This document shows positions 16,901 through 23,197 of a DNA stretch of 64,000 nucleotides, one piece after another. Under the pieces are notes generated by a model that worked only from the letters and a program-made list of their open reading frames with translations, ran no database searches and had not been told where the DNA came from. A program made the translations under genes and the position numbers. Numbering within the stretch: the first letter of the stretch is position 1; each line of letters starts with the position of its first letter. Source of the stretch: Pleionea sp. CnH1-48 (GTDB lineage: Bacteria > Pseudomonadota > Gammaproteobacteria > Enterobacterales > Kangiellaceae); the NCBI RefSeq assembly GCF_024124665.1, contig NZ_JAMXSB010000002.1:1-64000 (forward strand), in the 5' to 3' direction.

Positions 16901-18978
16901 ATCTCACCGTCACTCACTATTAGTTGAGCAACGTAACTCCCTTGTTGATCCGGAGTAAATTTCGGTGCCACTGTGTTTGCAGCATCCAAAGTCACACTGC
17001 TATTTGCAGGTTGTGATACCAGTGTCCAACGGTAAGTTAATGTATCACCATCAGGGTCACTACTTTGTGAACCATCCAAGGTGACCGTTTGACTGAGCGC
17101 TACCGATTGATCCGCTCCAGCATGCGCTACCGGTTTGTTATTGTCAGAAATTATTCTCACTGACAAACTACTGGGTGCGCTGTCTACCTCACCATCATTT
17201 ACCACTAGCGTGACTTGGTAGGTACCCACCAGATCAACCTGAATTTCAGGATTTACTTTTGTGGCATCGATAAGTGTCGCTGTGCTGCCATCTGGCTTAC
17301 TGGTAAGTGTCCATAGATAAGTTAAAGGATCGCCGTCGGGATCACTACTATTAGAACCATCGAACTTTATCACATCGCCTGGGTAGCCGCTGCGATCAGC
17401 ACCTGCAATAGCAATAGGAGGATTGTTTGGAAAATCGCAAAGAATCTGTGTTGCATCATCATTATCAACAAAATCTGGATTAAATGCTGCCAAGGAAAGA
17501 TCGCTACCAACATGTGGCTGAGCAACTACGATATCACTGTATACGGTATTATCTTTTGCTCGAACAATTGGCGAACGGCTATCGTTAATGGGATCATACA
17601 TCCAGATGCCGTACTGAACATCCGTCTCGCCTTGTGCATTGGCAGAATCACAGAACGAGCTCACACCATTGTTAACCAAAGTACATTGTGACCAACTCAG
17701 CAAGAGTCGATCGGTTCCATCACGATAAGGCCAAAACGCACTGAACCAACCATGATCCGATAATTGTCCTGGATAAAGATTAACACTATCGGTTGTTAAC
17801 AAACGCGGCGAGAATTCGGCGAACACTCGGTTATTTTCTGAGTTTTGTACCGGCTCTAGTTCAACAATAGCACCACCAGCCACTGGGTTATACTGATGGC
17901 GAAGCAATGTGAAAATATTACCGTTCTCTGCCTGAAAAATACGGTCCATGGCCAAAAAAGCTTCATCAGAAGTATCGGTAGTAACCGTGTTATAAAGCTG
18001 TTCCATGTCATAGCCGCTGGCACTGAGCGTTAGCAGCTTATAATGGTTAGTCACAAAAACCGGGCCAGAAGGAGTTGTTTTAGAAAACTGGCATTGGGTT
18101 TCCTGAGTCCATGCTTGCGGCAAGTTCAATCCTGTAGAACCTGTTCCGTCAGCAGAAAACTCCTCATTACTGCCCGTGGAATCACACGACGGTAAAGCTT
18201 GATAACTGCGCTCCCAACGAACAAAAGCAATTCGACCATCTTTTAAAGTCGTTAACTTAATATCATGGTTATGACGACCATAGGTCAGCTGAACAATATC
18301 TTCCCCTTGCATTGTCATACGATGAACCAGAGAGGGATTTTCTGCAGGATCTACCTTACGACAAAGATCGCCTACTAATTCAATGTTCTCACGCGGAAAT
18401 TCTGGGTTACCCGCATCACGATCCGATGAAAAGAAAATCACACCGTCCCAGGAAATAGTCGGGTTGGTATCCTGTCCACTGTTCGCTAATATATTATCCT
18501 TAATGACTCGTGTTAACGCTTGTGTTTCAAAATCATAAAGGAAGATATTCCAGGTGGAATCGGTCGGATGAAAGTCTGAACCTCGCGCGGCAAAAATAAG
18601 CTGTTTGCCATCCGGTGATACATTGAGATCTTTAACATCGTACTCTTCGCTGCCGAAATACTTGGTTAATACATCCGTGTTGACGGCATCAACATCCAAG
18701 CCAGATCGAATGAAAAGTGTTGCCCCTGGACTGAACTCATAGGGAGAAGCCAGCTCTAATGGAGACTGACTCGTATCAGACAATTTTTCATTGAATTGTT
18801 TTCTGGACAGCTGAACTTGATCACTCACGTTACGTTCAACAAATGCGAACTGAGTAGACTTTCTCAAGGTTGGCTCTTCAGCCTCAACTTGGTCTGGTCC
18901 GTCGCTACAACCTACCAATACAACAGGAAGGACAAAAAATGTTGCTAGAACCCTGAATGTACTCGATAGTGAGCTCAT
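13927..18978 (-). CDS. Giant surface lipoprotein: WD40/TolB-like domain, ten PKD domains, fibro-slime domain
   Basis: 1683 aa. Signal peptide with lipobox LVGC (MSSLSSTFRVLATFFVLPVVLVGCS), so a lipoprotein, probably outer membrane or surface. Residues about 60-500 look like a TolB/WD40-type beta-propeller (NVSPDGKQLIFAARG, TNPTISWDGVIFFSSDRD). From about 516 to 1455 there are ten Ig-like PKD units of roughly 94 aa, each opening NxPVAxAGxDQxV and carrying LDGSxSxDPDGDxLTYxW. The end (about 1460-1680) is a fibro-slime domain: the RDF start, TNGREYFDQWYRDVPGVN, and FRGDDDLWLYINGHLVINIGGVH. Such a layout suggests a long stalk presenting a sugar- or surface-binding tip. AAGGAA precedes the ATG. 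It lies directly downstream of the motor-like operon on the same strand but beyond that operon's terminator. Role as adhesin or matrix protein is inferred. Confidence 0.85.
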   Translation of the reverse strand: MSSLSSTFRVLATFFVLPVVLVGCSDGPDQVEAEEPTLRKSTQFAFVERNVSDQVQLSRKQFNEKLSDTSQSPLELASPYEFSPGATLFIRSGLDVDAVNTDVLTKYFGSEEYDVKDLNVSPDGKQLIFAARGSDFHPTDSTWNIFLYDFETQALTRVIKDNILANSGQDTNPTISWDGVIFFSSDRDAGNPEFPRENIELVGDLCRKVDPAENPSLVHRMTMQGEDIVQLTYGRHNHDIKLTTLKDGRIAFVRWERSYQALPSCDSTGSNEEFSADGTGSTGLNLPQAWTQETQCQFSKTTPSGPVFVTNHYKLLTLSASGYDMEQLYNTVTTDTSDEAFLAMDRIFQAENGNIFTLLRHQYNPVAGGAIVELEPVQNSENNRVFAEFSPRLLTTDSVNLYPGQLSDHGWFSAFWPYRDGTDRLLLSWSQCTLVNNGVSSFCDSANAQGETDVQYGIWMYDPINDSRSPIVRAKDNTVYSDIVVAQPHVGSDLSLAAFNPDFVDNDDATQILCDFPNNPPIAIAGADRSGYPGDVIKFDGSNSSDPDGDPLTYLWTLTSKPDGSTATLIDATKVNPEIQVDLVGTYQVTLVVNDGEVDSAPSSLSVRIISDNNKPVAHAGADQSVALSQTVTLDGSQSSDPDGDTLTYRWTLVSQPANSSVTLDAANTVAPKFTPDQQGSYVAQLIVSDGEMESAPDTVNITVSAPPNNKPIAHAGDDQSVMVGDSVTFDGSGSRDADGDSLTYRWSLISSPAGSNAALVNPSLVNPSITPDVEGSYVAQLIVNDSYIDSDADRVVITVTKANNQPIANAGNDKQVRVNATASLDGSASHDPDGDNLTYSWSMISQPANVNLVNANSANPSFTPTQAGAYVAQLIVSDGRDTSAPDTVTITVLEPNTKPIADAGVDQTVSVGDHVSLDGSRSRDPDGDPLTYLWTLTSQPDNSGVVLADADKVNPSFVAEQEGSYEVQLVVNDGTEDSERATVTITAERLNGKPTADAGNDQSGLVGTEFTLDGSASDDPDADPLTYLWTLTAQPDGSQATLSDANSVMPKLIADVAGIYEVQLVVNDGTIDSDADKAMITVESANNAPVAEAGADQKFTIGQTLSLDGSASYDVDGDALSYRWEVISPDNAVDQVSDANSVAPTITLTKAETYIVQLIVNDGEADSAPDSVTLNFDNTAPVANAGPDQTANEGDTVQLDGSASSDVNGDPLTYHWTITNKPANSQATISDASLVNPQVTVDMSGSYQLELFVNDGYVDSAVDAMIITVFENTAPVAVAGDDMMVDLAATVSLDGSKSYDADNDPLTYRWDLLHKPDASQAVLNDSGSVRPSIDIDEYGEYVIQLIVNDGNLDSAADTIRLTSENLRPVAKAGDDREVSLDKRVTLDGSGSFDPNGDAINYQWSLIHKPAGSQTVLRNPQDVKPNLTPDVEGTYVAQLIVDDGALDSAPDTISMNASDEPPTCDVSNDLARTIPITIRDFKQSHPDFEYRVGVDYDIVEFLLGADGLPVYAPADGESTHTTNGREYFDQWYRDVPGVNINIPKTLTMTREEGSTIWSYSNSNFFPINGEGFGNSGLTNPDKNFHFTLETHLVFDYKGGEEFTFRGDDDLWLYINGHLVINIGGVHSAIERTIKMDEIAEVAGLVQGERYSFDLFFAERHITQSNFMFQTNIELECVVREGDE
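14600..17430 (-). repeat. Ten tandem PKD-domain repeats (about 280 bp each)
   Basis: Inside the fibro-slime lipoprotein gene, ten units of about 280 bases encode diverged PKD domains. At DNA level they share blocks for AGxDQ, LDGSxS and DGDxLTYxW, with many silent and coding differences, so duplication is not very recent. The repeats are a likely site of copy-number change. Confidence 0.8.
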
Positions 18979-19255
18979 AAAAATTTCCTTAAATGCTTTT
19001 TCTATGGGGGCTATAGTGCCACTTTAAGTCAAGACGTGACGGTAAGAGGTCACAAACTGAGGTTAGGAATTAGAGAGATATAAATAATTTGTGAAGGAAG
19101 TCTAAGTTTACTTTTTGATCAGCACAGAAGTCATTTGATGGATGAGGATTGACGCAGGTTTAATTGGTTACTATTTATTCTATACAGAAGTCTATTAATG
19201 AGATACTGCGCAATTCTCACACAATGAATAGAGCACTTTTCATTGAATTAAAGGC

Positions 19256-19290
19256 AAAAAAAACCTGCTTAAGCCTTCGCAGTAAGCAGG
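19256..19290 (-). terminator. Terminator of the TolQ/TolR/TPR operon
   Basis: On the minus strand CCTGCTTA / TAAGCAGG (8 bp, loop of 11) is followed by eight U (the A-run at 19256-19263). It starts 12 bases after the stop of the AgmX/TonB-like gene and closes the nine-gene operon. The rest of 18979-19255 shows no gene and should hold the promoter of the fibro-slime gene. Confidence 0.85.
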
Positions 19291-19302
19291 TGAGTTAATA
19301 AA

Positions 19303-20280
19303 TTAACTAGGAAAGAATACAAACTTGTATTCAACTGGAGTTGCAGAAACGTCTTCTGAGCCAAAAGAAATCCGTCTAATTTGGTTCAATATTTTCGTTT
19401 CTAGCGGTTGCAATCCAAGTTCACTGGATACCAGTGCCAAACTTGAAACGCTACCATCAGGTTCAATGATTAACTTAAAAATAAATTTACCTTTTAAGTC
19501 TGGGTTTTCATCCAAAGCAGCGTGATATAGAGCATAAATTGATGGCTTTTTAAGCTCAATCTTCATACGAATGCTTTCTGTATCCCGTTGTCCTGAACGA
19601 TAAGACGAATGTCCTCGTACGCCATCAGGTGAACCTCCCACCGACACAACACCAGAAACTTCAGTCGTTGCGTGAGATGCTAATTTAACGGTGTCACCTT
19701 TCATTGAGCTTTCATCAATACTCACGCCCAGGCTCGCTTTGGTCGCACGGTTCTCGCCTAAAGTATTACGATTAGCCGTTGCTACCACCCCTTTCTTATT
19801 CGACGCTTTTTTGCGCTTCATACCCGCTACATTCAGTGCACCACGTAACGCACTCAACTCGCTTTGAACTTCTGCTAAACCTGCGGATTTACGTAACGCC
19901 GCTTTAGTGTCCACTGGCTTTGCTTTGGCCTTTGGCTTGTTGCCTGGTTGCTTTGTCTTGGCTTTTGGCGGCTTAGGTTTCGTTTTAGGCTTCGGCTTGG
20001 GCTTAACCTCTGGTTTTGGTTTAGGCTTTGGCTCCACCTTGGGCTTCGGCGCGGGCGGAGGTTTGACCGCCTCTAAAACGACTTTCGTTTTAACAATCTT
20101 GCGCTCTTCCGGTACATACTCAGCTTCGAATACAGGTAGCCAGGGTACAATCACGAATAATAGTAAAAGAGCAATACCTGTATTCCGGGTCCACTTTACA
20201 AAGCGTTCTTCTTGCGCCTTATCAGGACTCCAGGGCAGTACTAAATCAGAAGAAAGAGGTTGCATGGTCATGCTGGACAT
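19303..20280 (-). CDS. AgmX/TonB-like periplasm-spanning protein
   Basis: 325 aa. One transmembrane helix (about 30-50, TGIALLLLFVIVPWLPVF) follows a short cytoplasmic N-terminus. Then comes a long Pro/Lys stretch (about 70-125, repeated KPKPKPxxKPKP), the extended rod typical of TonB-class proteins. A basic, Ser/Gly-rich linker leads to a C-terminal domain (about 230-325: LKGKFIFKLIIEPDGSVSSLALVSS, then LETKILNQIRRISF) that matches the AgmX/PglI and TonB C-terminal fold. It should carry force from the TolQ/TolR-like motor in the inner membrane towards the outer membrane. It is the last gene of the operon, two bases after the second TolR-like gene, with a strong GGAGG site. In Myxococcus, AgmX (GltJ) has this role in gliding. 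Confidence 0.8.
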   Translation of the reverse strand: MSSMTMQPLSSDLVLPWSPDKAQEERFVKWTRNTGIALLLLFVIVPWLPVFEAEYVPEERKIVKTKVVLEAVKPPPAPKPKVEPKPKPKPEVKPKPKPKTKPKPPKAKTKQPGNKPKAKAKPVDTKAALRKSAGLAEVQSELSALRGALNVAGMKRKKASNKKGVVATANRNTLGENRATKASLGVSIDESSMKGDTVKLASHATTEVSGVVSVGGSPDGVRGHSSYRSGQRDTESIRMKIELKKPSIYALYHAALDENPDLKGKFIFKLIIEPDGSVSSLALVSSELGLQPLETKILNQIRRISFGSEDVSATPVEYKFVFFPS

Positions 20281-20281
20281 C

Positions 20282-20845
20282 TTAACCTCCTCCCGATTGG
20301 CTAGCTAACGACGGTGGCTCACCAGCAGACAAACTAACAGGTTTCGCTGCTACTCGATTCACAGCTAACGAAATATCACGAAAGTTCTTAGCGCTACAAG
20401 TAGCCATCACTCGCTCTAGTAAAGAAAAAGAAACCGCTTGATCCCCCATAATGGTAATCGCTAATCCGTTCTCTTTTTCGTAGGCATTCAGTTCGCCTTT
20501 ATCGGTCGTGTATTGCTCTAAAGCATTCGCCAATGGCTCTAACACTTTCGCCGTTGAATTTAATGCGTCATCAACGGTTAACACGACTTCATTATTCAGC
20601 CAGATTTCTGTTTCGCCGATCAGTATCGATGCTTCCACATGGGGAGCGGCACCGGCACTTGAGTCAGGTAGCTTCACAAATTTGGCATTCTCCAATTGAT
20701 CGGCATCACCCGAGTTCAACAACAGGAAAAACACCAAAATGGTAAAAATATCCATTAATGCGACCAAATTAAGTTTGGTCGCATAGGGTGGCTTCTTCAC
20801 CTGACTGAAGTTTAAACTCGACGTATTAATATTTGAATTCATCAT
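20282..20845 (-). CDS. ExbD/TolR-family motor subunit (second copy)
   Basis: 187 aa. A cytoplasmic N-terminus of about 25 residues is followed by a single transmembrane helix LVALMDIFTILVFFLLLNSG, whose Asp is the conserved proton-binding residue of ExbD/TolR/MotB-type stators. The periplasmic part (about 50-187) has the usual TolR-like layout with a C-terminal stretch rich in Ser/Gly. It differs from the first ExbD-like protein (20847-21350) by little shared sequence outside the helix, so the two likely form a heteromer. Co-transcribed, two-base spacing on both sides. Confidence 0.85.
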   Translation of the reverse strand: MMNSNINTSSLNFSQVKKPPYATKLNLVALMDIFTILVFFLLLNSGDADQLENAKFVKLPDSSAGAAPHVEASILIGETEIWLNNEVVLTVDDALNSTAKVLEPLANALEQYTTDKGELNAYEKENGLAITIMGDQAVSFSLLERVMATCSAKNFRDISLAVNRVAAKPVSLSAGEPPSLASQSGGG

Positions 20846-20846
20846 A

Positions 20847-21350
20847 TTATTTAATACTCGCGTCAGCTAAAGATATTTCTGGAAATAACTCGACTTCAAC
20901 CATACTGGCTGCAACGACAGTCTTGTATGATTTCACTACGTCCATTGCCGAAACCAGGCTTTGATAATCAACACTGCCTTCGGATAAGATCAATACATCG
21001 CGCTTTTCACTCAACTGCTTTTTTACTTCTCTTAATACCAAAGACAGCTGGTCAAAATCGTAGGCCTCGCCATCACCTGCACTCTTTAGCGGTATATCCT
21101 GGATCATGACATTACTTGGGTAATATACCTTAATACCTTTAGTACCAAGGATAACCTCAAGCTTAGGTGGTTCTTCATTAGCGCTAGATGTACTTTGAGT
21201 TAAATCCGGCAGTTTAATTTCATGTACGGTAATTTGGTTAAATGTTAGCGTTAGCAACAATACCGGTACCAATACAATCATTAAATTCATGAACGAAGTC
21301 ACATCAAGTTCGGCTTCGTCTACGGATTTGGTTTTAAAGTTCAGTGCCAT
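20847..21350 (-). CDS. ExbD/TolR-family motor subunit (first copy)
   Basis: 167 aa. Residues 1-20 are cytoplasmic and contain the short motif DEAELDVTSFMNL; the helix FMNLMIVLVPVLLLTLTF follows, with Asp just before it in place of the usual in-helix Asp. The periplasmic domain has the ExbD pattern: a strand KLEVILGTKGIKVYY and, later, KQLSEKRDVLILSEGSVDYQSLVSAMDVVK, the typical DxxVxYxxVVxVMD-like block. It should pair with the TolQ-like pentamer to convert the proton gradient into motion. The shifted Asp position raises the possibility that only the second copy carries the proton site. Confidence 0.85.
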   Translation of the reverse strand: MALNFKTKSVDEAELDVTSFMNLMIVLVPVLLLTLTFNQITVHEIKLPDLTQSTSSANEEPPKLEVILGTKGIKVYYPSNVMIQDIPLKSAGDGEAYDFDQLSLVLREVKKQLSEKRDVLILSEGSVDYQSLVSAMDVVKSYKTVVAASMVEVELFPEISLADASIK

Positions 21351-21356
21351 GATGAC

Positions 21357-22067
21357 TTACTCAGCCGTTGCTTTCTCGGATTCTTTATTGTTTTCAGCCA
21401 CCACTGGAGCTGGAGCAACACCGGCATAAATTTCACGGTTGTAAGTCATGATATTTAAGAACTTAACCGCAGCCATCTCAATACTGCTTACAATGGCTGA
21501 AGTCTTATTCTGCAAAATTGCATGGAATACCAATAATGGAATCGCCGCAATCAAACCAAAAGCCGTCGTGTTCATTGCCACAGAAATCGACTCTGACAAT
21601 AATGTCGACTTATTCGCAGGATCTGCTGTTGCTACTGCAGAAAAAGCACCAATAAGACCGATAATAGTACCGAGAAGTCCAAGTAAGGTGGCGATATTAG
21701 CTAGTACCGAAAGATAACCAGTACGAGTTTCGAGCTGCGGCATGGCTTCCAACATACCTTCATTCATAGAGTGCTCAATATCCGCGCGATGTTTGGTGAC
21801 CTTCATCATATCTAAGCCACAACCAATGACACGAGTTACAGGTGCTTTGCTTTCGCGAGTGAATAACAGCATCTTTTCCACATCGGTGGTACGCAACAAA
21901 GGCAAGAAACTATCGAAGGCTTTAACGTTTCTGATCTTCTCACGAGATAAGAATAGCCAACGTTCAATACTGATGACTAAGCCAAGTGCAAAAACCACTG
22001 CGATTGGGTAGATGAATAATCCCCCTTCCTGAAAAAATGAGATAATGTTGCTGTATCCTGTTTCCAT
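21357..22067 (-). CDS. MotA/TolQ/ExbB-family proton channel subunit
   Basis: 236-aa inner-membrane protein with the three-helix TolQ/ExbB topology: helix 1 near the N-terminus (GLFIYPIAVVFALGLVISIERWLFL), a cytoplasmic loop of about 90 residues, then helices 2 and 3 (LSVLANIATLLGLLGTIIGLIGAFSAVA and the SVAMNTTAFGLIAAIPLLVFHAIL segment). The motif LLGLLGTIIGLI and the ALxTTAxGLxxAIPxxxxxN-like block are diagnostic. It forms the ring around the ExbD/TolR dimer and uses proton flow to drive it. One TolQ-like followed by two TolR-like genes is the same stoichiometry of genes as aglR-aglQ-aglS in Myxococcus. Confidence 0.92.
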   Translation of the reverse strand: METGYSNIISFFQEGGLFIYPIAVVFALGLVISIERWLFLSREKIRNVKAFDSFLPLLRTTDVEKMLLFTRESKAPVTRVIGCGLDMMKVTKHRADIEHSMNEGMLEAMPQLETRTGYLSVLANIATLLGLLGTIIGLIGAFSAVATADPANKSTLLSESISVAMNTTAFGLIAAIPLLVFHAILQNKTSAIVSSIEMAAVKFLNIMTYNREIYAGVAPAPVVAENNKESEKATAE

Positions 22068-22110
22068 TGTTACTGCCTCTTAAACGAACTGAAACGGTTG
22101 TTTACTTTAA

Positions 22111-22401
22111 TTACTTTTGAGTAGATTGTATGCGACTCGAACCTTGTTCCAGTTGCATTGATTTATACATCCCTGATGAGCGGAGTAATATTTTTCTGTC
22201 CACTAACTCGAGGGTTTTATCGTGTTTATCAGTCATTTGCCACTGTAACTTATCTGGTGTTCCAATATCTTTCCATGGAATAAAGTAACTCACAGAAGGC
22301 TGTTCTTTATCACCAATAAAGTTAGATTCCAGCTTTATGGGCGCTTCTTCTGCCCAGCTCATATTTGCGAACAAAGCGACGGTTAAGATTTTAATTTTCA
22401 T
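22111..22401 (-). CDS. Small periplasmic protein of the motor operon
   Basis: 96 aa from ATG 22401, preferred over the upstream frame start because it begins a proper signal peptide (MKIKILTVALFANMSWA-EE) after GAGAA. The mature part of about 80 residues has short strands (SVSYFIPWKDIG, KLQWQMTDK, RKILLRSSGMYK) and no cysteines. No family recognised. Its place between the TPR lipoprotein and the TolQ-like gene, on the same strand and within the operon, suggests a periplasmic accessory to the complex. Confidence 0.6.
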   Translation of the reverse strand: MKIKILTVALFANMSWAEEAPIKLESNFIGDKEQPSVSYFIPWKDIGTPDKLQWQMTDKHDKTLELVDRKILLRSSGMYKSMQLEQGSSRIQSTQK

Positions 22402-22423
22402 AGTGCTTCTCGATTCTCGCAGA

Positions 22424-23197
22424 CTAAATTGAAGCAGGGTTTGCTTTTGCTGTCGCTGCGTTATCTGTTTCAAGCTCAAGAGCAATGCTCTTTCCTGTTC
22501 TCTGCATTAACTCGGTTAGCCAGGCATTGCGCTTCTTGTCTCGACCTTGTGTCAAGAAATGATAAGCTTCTAAATGTCTTTGTGCTTTTAACGGCTTATT
22601 TAAATAAAGGTCATATAAAACAGCTAGATTTAGATGCGCTTCGGGAAAGTCTTTCCAGACACTCAAAGCCTTTGCATAGGTGTTCTGCGCTGGCAAAAAC
22701 TGACCTTTAATACGCTGTACTTTCGCTAAACGAATGTACGCATTAATGTTGTTTCGGTTAATTGATATGGCTTTCTCATAAGCTTCAATGGCCAAGTCGT
22801 ATTGCTTTTGAGCTTGAGCAACATCTCCCATTAAAACATGAGGACCAGACAACTCCTGGTTGTTATCAACCAAAGGTTTTAACAAGGTTTTTGCTTTGAT
22901 AAAATGGCCGTTTCTATAGGCTTTACGAGCGTTAACAAAGATCGATACGGCTTGACTATCTAACCTTCCAGTTAAGCTAGTATAGGGATTATTTGCTGCC
23001 TGATAAGGCAGTAAAAGCCCGGTTTCTTTAGCCACCTCACGCTGTGGGATATACTCGCTGGTATCCAGTACGCGAACTCTCTCTGGCCGAGGTTGAGGCG
23101 ATGATGCTTGGTTGCTTTTACCCGTTGTAGCACAACCTACCAAGCCTGTCGCAACTAACAAAGCACTGATTGTTGTTCGAATATTAACGAATTTCAT
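22424..23197 (-). CDS. TPR lipoprotein (GltC-like position)
   Basis: 257 aa from ATG 23197 (a GTG lies just before it). Lipobox LVGC in a signal peptide starting MKFVNIRTTISALLVATGLVGC. From about 85 on there are TPR-like helix pairs: KAYRNGHFIKAKTLLKPLVDN, GDVAQAQKQYDLAIEAYEKAISINRNNINAYIRLAKV, KALSVWKDFPEAHLNLAVLY. It is a predicted lipid-anchored, periplasm-facing scaffold. Its start overlaps the end of the 946-aa TPR gene by 14 bases, so translation is probably coupled. In the Myxococcus Glt complex GltC is a comparable TPR lipoprotein; equivalence is inferred from context only. Confidence 0.75.
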   Translation of the reverse strand: MKFVNIRTTISALLVATGLVGCATTGKSNQASSPQPRPERVRVLDTSEYIPQREVAKETGLLLPYQAANNPYTSLTGRLDSQAVSIFVNARKAYRNGHFIKAKTLLKPLVDNNQELSGPHVLMGDVAQAQKQYDLAIEAYEKAISINRNNINAYIRLAKVQRIKGQFLPAQNTYAKALSVWKDFPEAHLNLAVLYDLYLNKPLKAQRHLEAYHFLTQGRDKKRNAWLTELMQRTGKSIALELETDNAATAKANPASI

